Source: Terrimonas_A sp051954695
GTDB taxonomy: Bacteria; Bacteroidota; Bacteroidia; Chitinophagales; Chitinophagaceae
DNA: 64,000 nt
Direction: 5' to 3'
Assembly (NCBI GenBank): GCA_051954695.1
Contig: JBQCHL010000024.1
Span: forward strand, 62,001-126,000
The notes beneath the pieces are model-generated. The model was not told the DNA's origin. It saw only the letters and a list, made by a program, of their open reading frames with translations, and made no database searches. Shown here piece by piece: positions 34,801 to 44,063 of this stretch (position 1 is its first letter; the number at the start of each line of letters is the position of its first letter). Both the position numbers and the translations under genes were made by a program.

Positions 34801-34946
34801 AAAAATACAGGGGAGGAAATCCGCAGGCAACAAGGAATGGCTTCGATACCCAGATATTCGGCGATCACAGAACACTGGGCCTTAACTCTGTGGCTACTGC
34901 CCCTCTTCCCCGGATATTCACTTTAGGGATCAATTTTTCATTTTAA
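31839..34946 (+). CDS. susC: SusC/RagA-family TonB-dependent outer-membrane transporter
   Basis: 1035 residues. It imports glycan fragments across the outer membrane with energy from TonB. Order: signal peptide (about 1-40, ending VSA), a carboxypeptidase-D regulatory-like domain (RNITGQVKSQDGTPLTGVTVSLKG), a TonB-box region (LNEVVVIGYGTQKRKDLTG), the plug with RGIGTISGDRQPLFVVDGFP and KDASSTAIYGSRGANGVIII, and a beta-barrel ending in ITFTLGINFSF-like aromatic residue. Length is normal. The first gene of the locus, 17 bases before susD. Confidence 0.95.
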   Translation: MKWLLATAIDTSSRYSSKSIVKFFSFLLLIASISLSVSAATPPAPDRNITGQVKSQDGTPLTGVTVSLKGTNVSTITDNSGAFTIRIPDSQQNPVLTFSSSGYLSQEIIIGDKSSIDIQLVTDVRNLNEVVVIGYGTQKRKDLTGSIASVSSAQIDNRPVSSYEDALAGIAAGIDVAPRSARPGNTAEITIRGIGTISGDRQPLFVVDGFPTDAVNAAAINPSNIASVDILKDASSTAIYGSRGANGVIIITTKSGKAGQAKVSVNMKTGFAKANKHDFYDVLDGAQYVQWYKEKAQNNGTPIPAWVTNWDGTSTNWQDVIYRTAPFHDYSLTISGGTDKLTYLISGGYLKQDDILLSAGFDKYSATMKAQYKASDRISIGINLSPNFTTQRLSAPEDDYSSLTGAAVLLPPIIPVYKQDGTPSDVNSYGVLGYNMVNPLTIAENYKKTQKNFFLLSNAYLEVELLKGLTARSSIGANILDNKYRFFQAQGMQGQGLYPVTALELNSTRTISWLNENTLTYKTTFNRDHRLEVLAGYTVQKVSFEANGANANGFSSNLAQTVNFGTVQSAYSGESGNSLISYLARANYSYKDRYLLTATVRRDGSSRFGTNNLWGVFPSVAAAWNVSNERFMENMKTIDHLKVRASYGVTGSNFIGDFTSKSSLRSLNSSFGNNSVVGFVNADPGNPDLSWEKSKQTDIGLDLGLLNRVSVTLDYFNNISNDLLLNVNVPPSLGYGGNLANIGSMKKWGYEATVSADIIKHKDFSWSLGFNVSHLKQKVLKLGPTGAPLRQFFNVLVTEIGGPLEQEHALKQIGILTQKDIDAGVARKVGDKAGDYKFLDANNDGFIDAFNGADGVLVGDNNPRWLYGINTSVTYKNFRFSALLQGQAGAKMLDFVYQIFSLHSRNTNMDTYFFDGRYISEAQPGNGKVPRAGYNDEGAVSSWEVQKTDYLRIRNVNLSYTFPASISRKIFLNDLRAYISVENLYTFKKYRGGNPQATRNGFDTQIFGDHRTLGLNSVATAPLPRIFTLGINFSF

Positions 34947-34963
34947 CTAATAAAAAAAGTATC

Positions 34964-36403
34964 ATGAAGAAGAATATATTTTTAAATAAGAAATGGCTGG
35001 TTCTTGCCCTGGTCATCTCTATCTTTTCATCATGCTCCAAAGATTTTTTGGATGTTGTGCCAATAGATAGGATCCCTAAAGAACAATTTTATAAAACAGA
35101 GGCCGACCTCACGGCTGCGGTTTACGGAATATATGCAGCACAAAGAAATACATTCACCAGTTGGGAGCTTGCTCTTTATAACCTGGAAGAAACACGGTCA
35201 GATAATACCAATCAAAACTATGGACGTCAAAGCGAACACCGCGCCGTAGATAATTTTTCAGAAGAAGCAGGCAATACTTCGATTACCGGTTTCTGGGCAA
35301 GTGCGTATGATTGCATCAATCTGTGCAATGCGATACTTGACCGTGCTCCTGCTATCGCTATGGATGAAACCAGGAAAAACCAGATGATGAGTGAAGCTTT
35401 GTTCATCCGTGCGCATATGTATTTTTTGCTTGTCAAAGACTATGGCGGAATTCCGCTGCGTTTGCACGAAACAGGATCATTTGCCAATCCCGATCTCGCC
35501 AGGGCAAGCGTTGATGATGTTTACAAACAGATAATAAGCGATCTGCAAACAGCTTCAACAACCCTTCCTCCAAGTTATTCCGGAGTTGGTGTTGGAAGAG
35601 CCACTTCGTATGCTGCATATGCACTGCTTGGTAAAGTTCAATTACAGAAAGGGGACAAGCCGGCTGCTGTTACAGCTTTGCGAAAAGTAGTGTTTGTTGG
35701 TACGCCTTATTCTTTACTTACCAATTATGCTGATCTCTGGACTCCCGGAACTAAAAACTCGCCAGAGTCTATATTTGAGCTGCAATTCCTTCCCCCGTTG
35801 AACGGATGCCCATTCTGGAACTTTTTCGCACCACCGGCATTAAACGTTCCTGGAGGGATCAATGGAGGTACATCTCCGAATACTCCAACATTGAGCCTTA
35901 TCAATTCTTTTGAAGCCGGCGATACAAGATTTGCTGCATCCATCGCATACGATCCCACTGGCAGGCCTTATATTCTTAAATTTAAGGACGCAGGAGTTAA
36001 AAGTGGCAATGATGCCAATACCAACTTCCCCATATTGCGGTATGCTGATGCAAAACTCATGTTGGCGGAAGCCCTGGGTGAATCCAGTGAGGCGTATGGC
36101 CTGATAAATGATGTCAGGGACAGAGCCCATCTTGGACCAATCAGTGCTGCTACTCCGGGAACATTCATTGATAAATTAATGCATGAACGCCGGGTTGAAT
36201 TTGCATTTGAATGTCAAAGATGGCATGACCTGCTCCGGCTGGATCAGGCAAAAGTCATAAGCATCATGAATGCTCACCTGGCACAGGAATTTCCGGCCTT
36301 GAACATTACAATTGATGCGCATGATCTGCTTGCTCCGCTTCCCAATACAGAGGGCCAGACTAATACGCTTGTTGTACAGAATCCCGGATATGTGCCATTT
36401 TAG
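34964..36403 (+). CDS. susD: SusD/RagB-family surface glycan-binding lipoprotein
   Basis: 479 residues. SusD-like proteins form the lid over SusC and bind the glycan outside the cell. The lipobox IFSSC follows a 20-residue hydrophobic signal, and the mature start is CSKDFLDVVP, typical of the family. TPR-type helices (ALFIRAHMYFLLVKDYGG) and the C-terminal RRVEFAFECQRWHDLLRL motif are present. Its end lies 24 bases before the next gene. Confidence 0.95.
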   Translation: MKKNIFLNKKWLVLALVISIFSSCSKDFLDVVPIDRIPKEQFYKTEADLTAAVYGIYAAQRNTFTSWELALYNLEETRSDNTNQNYGRQSEHRAVDNFSEEAGNTSITGFWASAYDCINLCNAILDRAPAIAMDETRKNQMMSEALFIRAHMYFLLVKDYGGIPLRLHETGSFANPDLARASVDDVYKQIISDLQTASTTLPPSYSGVGVGRATSYAAYALLGKVQLQKGDKPAAVTALRKVVFVGTPYSLLTNYADLWTPGTKNSPESIFELQFLPPLNGCPFWNFFAPPALNVPGGINGGTSPNTPTLSLINSFEAGDTRFAASIAYDPTGRPYILKFKDAGVKSGNDANTNFPILRYADAKLMLAEALGESSEAYGLINDVRDRAHLGPISAATPGTFIDKLMHERRVEFAFECQRWHDLLRLDQAKVISIMNAHLAQEFPALNITIDAHDLLAPLPNTEGQTNTLVVQNPGYVPF

Positions 36404-36427
36404 GATAATCGTTTATACTTATTTAGT

Positions 36428-38506
36428 ATGAGACTGAAATTGGTTTTGTTACTTGGCTTCATAAGCATCTGTTCGTTTTCAGTGAACGTTCTTGCGCAAA
36501 CGCCTGAACTGCCGGAAAGTGTTTTGCCCTATGTTCAATCGATCAATTATGGGAACCTGGGCAATTATAAACCTGCAGTAAAATATACGGTGATCTCGAA
36601 GAACCTGGTACGCGTTCATGTTAGTTGGGCTTTAAGTGATTCCGTGAAGCAAGACGATTTGCAGATCACTATTCTGCCTGCTTTCAAAGCTGGTTTTAAC
36701 TGGGCGCCGCACCTGACGCCGGACAACGACCATATTATTGCCCAGCATGTGTTCAGAACGCCTGCAATGATCGGCGCTTCAGCCCAAAAACAACTGATCC
36801 TTATTCCTGATATCGATATATTAAAAAAGGGTGCTTCCGCCGGATGGTATATGGATATGAATGCCCCGGAAAACAAATTCACATTTGGGTTAAGCAAGTC
36901 TGCTGTAAAAGAGCATGTTCTATTTGTCCGGAAACCGGGTGCAGCGTATGCACCCGGTAAATTAGAATATGGCTTTTATATAATGACCTCGAACGATAAA
37001 AAAGCTTTGTTTGACCCATGGAGAAATATCCTATCTTTTTATTGGAAAAATTGGGGAGCCGGTTTATACAAGTCCGGCGAACCGCTGATGAACAAGAACC
37101 TTGAACCGTATGTCAGGCAGACTTATGATTGGGCATTTAATACCTGGAAAAAAAGCGTGTGGCAGGATTTTACAATAAAGGGAAAAGAAGTGGGAGCTCC
37201 GGTTTTTATTGTAAACGTTACACAGAGCCCCAATTACCAGGGTTATACTGATGAACGGGAATTTCGCTCGATATGGAACCAGGCGTGGTTTAATTCATTA
37301 CGGTCTGCAGAAGGGTTATTCCGGTATGCAAGGAGAAAGAAAGATAGTACGCTGATGAATTATGCTTTAAAAACCAAGGAGCTTGCTCTTTCCTTCCCCC
37401 AAACAGATGGGATCTTTTATAGTGTTATCGGAACGGAAATGGAAAAGGTGGAGAACAATGGAAAATCGTATAACCGCTCGAAAGGCTGGGATAAGTATTA
37501 CTTCGGTAATTCAAACAGGAATCCCTATTCATGGGATTTCCGGGAATCGCCCTATCATGTGTTGGATATGAGCTTCACGGCTTATCTTATGCTGACCTGG
37601 TACCAGGAGCTTGAAAAAGATGAACGGTTGCTGAACTATGCGGCAAGATATGCAGATAAGCTAATTCAAATTCAACGTGAAGACGGATTCTTTCCGGGAT
37701 GGCTATCATTGAAAGATCTGAAGCCGATGGAGTATCTTAATAAATCACCGGAATCGGCCATGTCTGTAACGTTTCTTTTGACATTATTCAAATCAACCAA
37801 CAATAATAAATACCTGGCACCGGCATTGCGGGCAATGGATTCAATTATTTCAGAAATTATCCCGGTCGGACAATGGGAGGATTTTGAAACCTATTGGTCT
37901 TGCAGCCGCTATGGGTCAGACAGTTTGGTTGATAAAAAGGTGAAAAGAAACAATATGTTCAAGCAGAATAATTTCTCCATGTACTGGACTGCTGAAGCTC
38001 TTTTGAATTGTTACAAGATCACCGGGAATAAAAAGTATATTCAATATGGTCAGCGTGTGCTGGATGAAATGCTCATGACACAGGCATCCTGGCAACCTCC
38101 TTATATGTATGTGAATGTACTGGGCGGTTTTGGGGTCATGAATGCAGATGGTGAATGGGATGATTCCCGTCAGAGCCTGTTCTCAGAACTGATAATAAGA
38201 TATGGAAAGGAGCTTAACAATACGGAATATATTCAACGCGGCCTGGCTGCCCTGCGGGCTTCGTTTGTGATGATGTACACTCCGCTGAATGCTAAAACAA
38301 AAGTGCAATGGGAGCGTAAATGGTCTTTTTTGGGTAAGGAAGATTATGGGTTTATGATGGAGAACTATGGTCATGGTGGTGAAACCGACCCTGCAGGAAT
38401 AGGGATCGGGGAGTTTACAATATACGATTGGGGGAACGGAGCTGCTTCAGAAGCCTATAACCGGATGGTTGATCATTATGGAAAAGGATTTATTAATGAT
38501 AATTAG
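36428..38506 (+). CDS. Secreted alpha/alpha-toroid-like protein, candidate glycoside hydrolase
   Basis: 692 residues with a signal peptide (MRLKLVLLLGFISICSFSVNVLAQ). An N-terminal beta-rich part (about 30-220) is followed by a long helical part with repeated W/Y-rich helices (FRSIWNQAWFNSLRSAEGL, YAARYADKLIQIQREDGFFPGW, YWTAEALLNCYKITG), the look of an (alpha/alpha)6 barrel as in several glycoside hydrolase and lyase families. Conserved-looking acids lie in QREDGFFPGW, QWEDFETYWSCS and DWGNGAASE. I cannot place it in a named family. Its place between susD and the regulator suggests it acts on the locus's glycan. Confidence 0.6.
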   Translation: MRLKLVLLLGFISICSFSVNVLAQTPELPESVLPYVQSINYGNLGNYKPAVKYTVISKNLVRVHVSWALSDSVKQDDLQITILPAFKAGFNWAPHLTPDNDHIIAQHVFRTPAMIGASAQKQLILIPDIDILKKGASAGWYMDMNAPENKFTFGLSKSAVKEHVLFVRKPGAAYAPGKLEYGFYIMTSNDKKALFDPWRNILSFYWKNWGAGLYKSGEPLMNKNLEPYVRQTYDWAFNTWKKSVWQDFTIKGKEVGAPVFIVNVTQSPNYQGYTDEREFRSIWNQAWFNSLRSAEGLFRYARRKKDSTLMNYALKTKELALSFPQTDGIFYSVIGTEMEKVENNGKSYNRSKGWDKYYFGNSNRNPYSWDFRESPYHVLDMSFTAYLMLTWYQELEKDERLLNYAARYADKLIQIQREDGFFPGWLSLKDLKPMEYLNKSPESAMSVTFLLTLFKSTNNNKYLAPALRAMDSIISEIIPVGQWEDFETYWSCSRYGSDSLVDKKVKRNNMFKQNNFSMYWTAEALLNCYKITGNKKYIQYGQRVLDEMLMTQASWQPPYMYVNVLGGFGVMNADGEWDDSRQSLFSELIIRYGKELNNTEYIQRGLAALRASFVMMYTPLNAKTKVQWERKWSFLGKEDYGFMMENYGHGGETDPAGIGIGEFTIYDWGNGAASEAYNRMVDHYGKGFINDN

Positions 38507-38509
38507 GAA

Positions 38510-38566
38510 CGATCTATTTTGCCTGGCGGGTAAATTTGCAAATACAAATAGATCGTAAACGCTAAA
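38510..38566 (+). promoter_or_regulatory. Regulatory region upstream of the LacI gene
   Basis: CGATCTATTT (38510-38519) and AAATAGATCG (38546-38555) are exact inverted repeats. TAAACGCTAAA (38556-38566) resembles the core of the susC operator (TAAACGCTTAA) with the same CG centre. A TAAATTTG lies at 38531-38538 but without a good -33 box. Autoregulation by the LacI protein is a reasonable guess. Confidence 0.45.
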
Positions 38567-38579
38567 GTACACTGGAAAA

Positions 38580-39611
38580 ATGAATAAGAAAGTATCCTTA
38601 AAAGATGTAGCAGACAGTCTTGGGGTTTCAGGCGCATTGGTTTCTTATGTCTTGAACAATAAAGAAAAGGAGGCAAGGGTGAGCCCGGAGATGGCAAAGA
38701 AGATCCGCCAGGCCGCTTCCAGGTTAAATTATCAACCCAACCTTATCGCCAAGAGTTTGAAAAGCGGCAAGACGAATACGATAGGGCTGATAGTAGCCGA
38801 TATTTCCAACCCCTTCTTTTCGAATATCGCAAGGATCATTGAAGATGAGGCCAGAAAGCAGGGCTACGTTGTTATTTTCGGCAGCAGCGATGAAAGTGCT
38901 GAAATATCACAGGAACTGATAGATGTTTTCCTGAACCGCCTGGTTGATGCGTTTATTATTGCCCCTTCAGAACATACCGAAAAGCAGATAAAAGCACTGC
39001 AGAAAAGAAATATCCCCATTGTATTGATCGACCGTTATTTTCCCAATATTGAAGCCGACAGCGTGCACATCAATAATTTTCAGGCAGCATACCAGGCCGT
39101 AGAACATCTGATCAGGAATGGCAGAAGAAAGATTGCCATGATGGCTTATGATACCAGCCTGCCACACATGCAGGAAAGGAAAAATGGTTACAAAGCAGCA
39201 TTGAAAGCAAATGGCATCCGGTTCAGAAAAGACTGGCTTCTCGAAGCTTCTTACCAGGACATCGGCCCCGATGTGAATAAAGAGATAATAAAACTCCTGA
39301 AACCTGAATTGAAAGTGGATGCCTTCTTTTTTGCAACAAACTCCCTGGCTGTAGAAGGCCTTAAAACGATTAACAAACTGGGAATTAAAGTTCCGGATGA
39401 TCTGGCCATTATTTCGTTTGACGAAAGCGACGCTTTTGATTTCTTCTATTCCCCGCTTTCGTATATCAGCCAATCACTGGAAGATATTGGTAAGAATGCG
39501 GTAAAGCTGATCATCGACAGACTTAATAACGCGAATAAAAAGAAGTACACGGATGTTATTGTTGAAGCAAAACTGGTTTTACGGAAAAGCTGTGGCACAA
39601 AATTGAAATAA
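38580..39611 (+). CDS. LacI-family transcription regulator
   Basis: 343 residues. The N-terminal HTH reads VSLKDVADSLGVSGALVSYVLNN, with the hinge helix region NLIAKSLKSGKTNTIGLIV, then a periplasmic-binding-protein-like effector domain (VADISNPFFSNIARIIEDEA ... FATNSLAVEGLKTINKLG..VPDDLAIISFDESD). It probably represses the locus by binding the palindrome at 31581 and is released by a sugar or sugar phosphate, perhaps D-arabinose or D-ribulose. It sits in the middle of the locus and is likely cotranscribed with it as well as having its own control site. Confidence 0.9.
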   Translation: MNKKVSLKDVADSLGVSGALVSYVLNNKEKEARVSPEMAKKIRQAASRLNYQPNLIAKSLKSGKTNTIGLIVADISNPFFSNIARIIEDEARKQGYVVIFGSSDESAEISQELIDVFLNRLVDAFIIAPSEHTEKQIKALQKRNIPIVLIDRYFPNIEADSVHINNFQAAYQAVEHLIRNGRRKIAMMAYDTSLPHMQERKNGYKAALKANGIRFRKDWLLEASYQDIGPDVNKEIIKLLKPELKVDAFFFATNSLAVEGLKTINKLGIKVPDDLAIISFDESDAFDFFYSPLSYISQSLEDIGKNAVKLIIDRLNNANKKKYTDVIVEAKLVLRKSCGTKLK

Positions 39612-39640
39612 CGCTCATAAGACTTATTAAAAAACCACTC

Positions 39641-40888
39641 ATGATAAAAAGATTCGTTCACCCGCTTTTGATAATTATGATAGTTGTTTCTTCCTGCAAC
39701 AACGAGAGTAAGAAAAAGCTCAATAATAGTGATACTATGAGTTCTTATCAACAAGGTAGTTTTGGTTACGATCGCAATTTCCTGCAACAGTCTGATGACA
39801 GCCTGGTTGTTTTAAGTGATAAGACAGGAAATGCCCGGGTTATCGTATCGCCGAAATACCAGGCTAAAGTTTTTACATCTACTGCAGATGGCGATAATGG
39901 ATTAAGTTTTGGTTGGGTAAACTATAAAGCCTTTACTGGTGCCGTTGACGCACACATGAATGCATACGGAGGCGAAAATCGTTTATGGTTAGGGCCGGAA
40001 GGAGGTAAGTTCTCACTGTTTTTTAAACCAGGTGATTCTATGGTCTTTGCTAACTGGAAAACGCCTCCGGCAATCGATACTGAACCATGGACTGTAACAG
40101 GCAAGACGGACATAATGGTTAATATGCAGAAGTCAATGCATTTGATCAATTACAATAACACTCCTCTTGATGTATTGATTGACCGGTCTGTAAAAATTTT
40201 ATCTTCCTCGGAAATTTCACAACTCATTTCATTTTCGTTGGACCCTGCTGTGAAAGCAGTTGGCTACCAAACGGAAAACAAGATTACAAACAAGGGTGAT
40301 CAGTCCTGGACAGAAAGCACAGGAATGCCCTGTATCTGGATGTTGGACATGTTCAAGCCTTCTCCCGCAACAGTGATCGTGGTGCCCTTTAAAAAGACAA
40401 AGGTCGAAGAATTTGAAAAGGTTGCAACAACCAATTATTTTGGGCAAATCCCTCCCGACAGGATAAAGCATACAGAAGATATGCTGTTCTTTAAAGCGGA
40501 CGGTAAAAGCCGTGGCAAGCTTGGTGTAAATCCTGCTAAAGCAAAACCAGTTGCAGGCAGTTATGATGCAGAAAATAACGTTCTCACTATCACATTATTT
40601 GATACAGACAGTTCCGCAAAATACCTGAACCAGGAATGGAACACATCGAAGCCGCCTTTTTCTGGCGATGCTGTCAATGCATATAATGACGGCCCACTGG
40701 CCGATGGCAGTCAAATGGGACCTTTTTATGAAATAGAGAGTGTGTCGCCTGCTGCATTTCTGAAGCCCGGACAATCGCTGTCACATAATCACACTGTATT
40801 TCATTTTACAGGAGAACAAAAAATATTGGACCAGATCGCAAATAAATTACTGGGCATATCCCTGGATGAAATTAAAAAGGCATTTTAA
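39641..40888 (+). CDS. DUF6786-like lipoprotein, possible sugar mutarotase-like protein
   Basis: 415 residues. The signal ends in a lipobox (IVVSSC, Cys 20). The mature part is beta-rich and resembles the family I know as DUF6786 (GFDRNFL..., FGWVNYKAF, NAYGGENRLWLGPEGG), whose fold I infer to be like aldose 1-epimerases. A mutarotase would speed exchange of anomers before isomerisation. It ends 19 bases before the isomerase start. Exact substrate unknown. Confidence 0.6.
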   Translation: MIKRFVHPLLIIMIVVSSCNNESKKKLNNSDTMSSYQQGSFGYDRNFLQQSDDSLVVLSDKTGNARVIVSPKYQAKVFTSTADGDNGLSFGWVNYKAFTGAVDAHMNAYGGENRLWLGPEGGKFSLFFKPGDSMVFANWKTPPAIDTEPWTVTGKTDIMVNMQKSMHLINYNNTPLDVLIDRSVKILSSSEISQLISFSLDPAVKAVGYQTENKITNKGDQSWTESTGMPCIWMLDMFKPSPATVIVVPFKKTKVEEFEKVATTNYFGQIPPDRIKHTEDMLFFKADGKSRGKLGVNPAKAKPVAGSYDAENNVLTITLFDTDSSAKYLNQEWNTSKPPFSGDAVNAYNDGPLADGSQMGPFYEIESVSPAAFLKPGQSLSHNHTVFHFTGEQKILDQIANKLLGISLDEIKKAF

Positions 40889-40907
40889 CGAAAAAGAAAC
40901 TTATCAT

Positions 40908-42680
40908 ATGAGTCAACAAACAGGTTATCCAAAAATAGGTATACGGCCGATCATTGATGGCAGACTCGGCGGTGTAAGAGAATCATTGGAACAAACGACT
41001 ATGGCAATGGCAAAAAACGTTGCTGCATTATTTGAGAAAGAATTAAGATACCCAAATGGAAAGCCGGTAGAATGTGTAATTGCAGATTCCTGCATCGGTG
41101 GCGTACGGGAGGCCTCACAGTGTACCGAAAAATTTGAAGCAAATAACGTAGGCGTTTCACTTTCTGTTACGCCCTGTTGGTGTTATGGAAGCGAAACGAT
41201 GGATATGAATCCAACCCTTCCGAAAGCTATATGGGGATTTAATGGAACAGAACGGCCGGGCGCAGTATACCTGGCTGCAACTTTAGCTGCGCACAATCAA
41301 ATGGGCTTGCCTGCATTTGGCATCTATGGCAGGGATGTGCAGGACCTCGGTGACGAGAATATCCCTGCGGATGTAAAAGACCGGTTGTTGAGTTTTGCAA
41401 AAGCAGGCCTGGCTGTAGCGATCATGCGGGGCAAATCTTATCTTTCGATCGGCTCCGTATCAATGGGGATTGCAGGCTCGATGGTAACGCCATCCTTATT
41501 CCAGGAATACCTGGGCATGCGTAATGAATATGTGGATTCCTCTGAAGTACTAAGACGTATAGAAAAGAAGATCTATGATGAGGATGAATATAAAAGAGCT
41601 TTGTCATGGGTTAAGGAACATTGCAAAGAAGGAGAGGATTTTAATATATCAGAGAAGCAATTTTCACGTGAGCGAAAAGATAAAGATTGGGAGTTTGTTG
41701 TAAAAATGACCTTGATCATAAGGGACCTGATGATCGGTAATGCCCATTTAAAAGAAAAAGGGTTTGGGGAAGAATCACATGGGCATAATGCGATCGTTTC
41801 CGGTTTCCAGGGACAAAGGCAATGGACAGACTTCCTGCCTAATGGTGATTTTCCCGAAGCTATCCTCAACTCATCGTTCGACTGGAACGGGATACGTTCA
41901 CCTTACATTGTTGCAACAGAAAACGATTCGCTGAACGGGATATCCATGCTGTTTAATTACCTGCTTACAAATACTGCACAAATATTTGCAGATGTAAGGA
42001 CCTACTGGAGTCCGGATGCTGTTAAAAGAGTTACCGGCTGGAAGCCTGAAGGCAATGCTGCCAATGGCTTTATACATCTTATCAATTCAGGGTCTGCAAC
42101 ACTTGATGGCAGTGGTCAGCAGAGCATCGGAGGCAAACCGGCGATGAAGCCATATTGGGAGGTAACTGAAGGAGAAGCAAAAAAATGTTTGGATGCCACA
42201 ACATGGTATCCTGCAAACAATGGTTATTTCCGCGGCGGGGGATATTCTTCCAAGTTTGTTACCAGGGGTGGTATGCCTGTTACAATGTGCCGCCTGAATC
42301 TTGTAAAAGGTATCGGCCCTGTATTGCAAATAGCAGAAGGCGAAACAATAGACCTGCCTGAAAATGTGCACCGGGTATTGGATGAAAGAACTGATAAGAC
42401 CTGGCCCACTACCTGGTTTGTTCCCAGGCTTACTGGTGAAGGCGTGTTCACGGATGTATATAATGTAATGGCAAATTGGGGCGCTAATCATGGAGCTATC
42501 AGTTATGGTCATATTGGTCATGATCTGATCTCACTTGCGTCTATGCTCCGCATACCGGTTTGTATGCATAATGTGCCTGAGGAAAAAATATTCCGGCCCA
42601 GTGCATGGAGTGCCTTCGGTTCAAACCATGAAGGAGCCGACTACCGTGCCTGTAATGTCTATGGACCTTTGTATAAATAA
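40908..42680 (+). CDS. fucI: L-fucose/D-arabinose isomerase
   Basis: 590 residues from the ATG at 40908 (MSQQTGYPKIGIRPIIDG); an earlier ATG at 40866 would overlap the previous gene. Length equals the E. coli enzyme (591). This enzyme turns L-fucose to L-fuculose and D-arabinose to D-ribulose, using Mn2+ in the active site. The motifs SSFDWNG, GFQGQRQWTDFLPNGDFPEA in part and GGYSSKFVTRGGMPVTM are those of the family. With a ribulokinase and no fuculokinase or aldolase nearby, D-arabinose is the better substrate guess. Confidence 0.9.
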   Translation: MSQQTGYPKIGIRPIIDGRLGGVRESLEQTTMAMAKNVAALFEKELRYPNGKPVECVIADSCIGGVREASQCTEKFEANNVGVSLSVTPCWCYGSETMDMNPTLPKAIWGFNGTERPGAVYLAATLAAHNQMGLPAFGIYGRDVQDLGDENIPADVKDRLLSFAKAGLAVAIMRGKSYLSIGSVSMGIAGSMVTPSLFQEYLGMRNEYVDSSEVLRRIEKKIYDEDEYKRALSWVKEHCKEGEDFNISEKQFSRERKDKDWEFVVKMTLIIRDLMIGNAHLKEKGFGEESHGHNAIVSGFQGQRQWTDFLPNGDFPEAILNSSFDWNGIRSPYIVATENDSLNGISMLFNYLLTNTAQIFADVRTYWSPDAVKRVTGWKPEGNAANGFIHLINSGSATLDGSGQQSIGGKPAMKPYWEVTEGEAKKCLDATTWYPANNGYFRGGGYSSKFVTRGGMPVTMCRLNLVKGIGPVLQIAEGETIDLPENVHRVLDERTDKTWPTTWFVPRLTGEGVFTDVYNVMANWGANHGAISYGHIGHDLISLASMLRIPVCMHNVPEEKIFRPSAWSAFGSNHEGADYRACNVYGPLYK

Positions 42681-42698
42681 TTTAAAAACGATTGCTGC

Positions 42699-44048
42699 AT
42701 GAAAAATAGACCGGTTCAAAATTTATTTAAAGGCGTTGATGGTATAAACTATTTCAGGCCTTTTGCGCTGATCACTCTTTTGTTTTTGCTTTGGGGATTT
42801 GCGCATGGATTGCTCGATGTGCTGGATAAGCATTTCCAGGATACATTGGGAGTTACAAAGGCCCAGTCGGGGTTTGTTCAGTTTTCACTCTATATCGGCT
42901 ACCTGGCGATGGCATATCCGGCCGGGCTTTTTATGAAACGCCATGGATATAAAAAAGGCATTATACTGGGTTTAGGCCTTTTTGCAGCAGGTGCTTTTCT
43001 ATTTTACCCGGCAGCAAAGATTGCCGCATTTATTCCTTTTTTGATCGCGCTTTTTATCCTCGCCTGTGGATTGGCTTGCCTGGAAACCGCTGCCAATCCA
43101 TATGCTACAGTCCTCGGGCCTTCTTCGGGTGCAGCAAGGCGTATTAATATCGCACAATCGTTCAATGGGCTTGGCTGGATATTAGGGCCGTTGATGGGAG
43201 GGCTCTTTATATTCGGAGCTGAAAAATCGGGTAATGCAGGAACGTTCGACTCATTGATACCTCCTTACATGCTGGTTGGTGGTATCGTTGTGGCCGCGAT
43301 CGTTCTTTTTCTTTTTACAAAATTGCCTGCGATCCAGGAAGAAAATGAAGAGGGGATAGCAGCCAATGCACCAACCCGGGAACTACTCAAACACCCTGCT
43401 TTTATACTGGCAGTGATAGCACAGTTTTTATATGTGGCCGCGCAAACCGGCGTCAATTCATTTTTTATCAATTACGTAACTGAAGCCGTTGCAAACCTTC
43501 AAATCACCATTGCTTCCATGATGGAACACCTGGGTAGTTTCGGACAGGTATTTATGCCCAAAAACCCGGAACAGGCCGCTTCGCTTATCCTGGCTTTGGG
43601 TGGAATGGGTTCTTTCTGGATAGGACGTTTGACCGGTTCATATTTCATGAAATTTATTTCGCCAAGAAAATTACTGGCTATCTATGCAATTGCCAACACG
43701 ATCCTGACCGCTATTGTAGTTATGGAACTGGGATGGGTAAGTGTGATCGCTTTGTTCTCTACCTACTTTTTTATGTCCGTGATGTTCCCAACCATTTTTG
43801 CACTTGGGATAAAAGGATTGGGGCCACTCACGAAAAAAGCTTCTTCATTCCTCGTAATGGCTGTAGCCGGAGGCGCATTTTGCCCCCCTTTAATGGGTGC
43901 TCTTGGCGATCATACGAGCATGTCGGTAGCATTTCTCATCCCGATGGCATGCTTTGCATTCATCGCCTATTATGCAATGTGGGGAGCAGGAAAAGCTCAT
44001 GCTATGACTGTTGACGAGAACCAAACGCTGATTAGAAGTACTCACTGA
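42699..44048 (+). CDS. fucP: FucP-type sugar:proton symporter (MFS)
   Basis: 449 residues with 12 predicted membrane segments (FALITLLFLLWGFAHGLLDVL first). It belongs to the FHS (fucose) branch of the major facilitator family; the HFQDTLGVTKAQSGFVQ and ACLETAANPYATVLG motifs are diagnostic. E. coli FucP takes up L-fucose and can also take D-arabinose. It lies 18 bases after fucI and 15 before the kinase. Confidence 0.9.
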   Translation: MKNRPVQNLFKGVDGINYFRPFALITLLFLLWGFAHGLLDVLDKHFQDTLGVTKAQSGFVQFSLYIGYLAMAYPAGLFMKRHGYKKGIILGLGLFAAGAFLFYPAAKIAAFIPFLIALFILACGLACLETAANPYATVLGPSSGAARRINIAQSFNGLGWILGPLMGGLFIFGAEKSGNAGTFDSLIPPYMLVGGIVVAAIVLFLFTKLPAIQEENEEGIAANAPTRELLKHPAFILAVIAQFLYVAAQTGVNSFFINYVTEAVANLQITIASMMEHLGSFGQVFMPKNPEQAASLILALGGMGSFWIGRLTGSYFMKFISPRKLLAIYAIANTILTAIVVMELGWVSVIALFSTYFFMSVMFPTIFALGIKGLGPLTKKASSFLVMAVAGGAFCPPLMGALGDHTSMSVAFLIPMACFAFIAYYAMWGAGKAHAMTVDENQTLIRSTH

Positions 44049-44063
44049 TAAAACACCTTCAAT

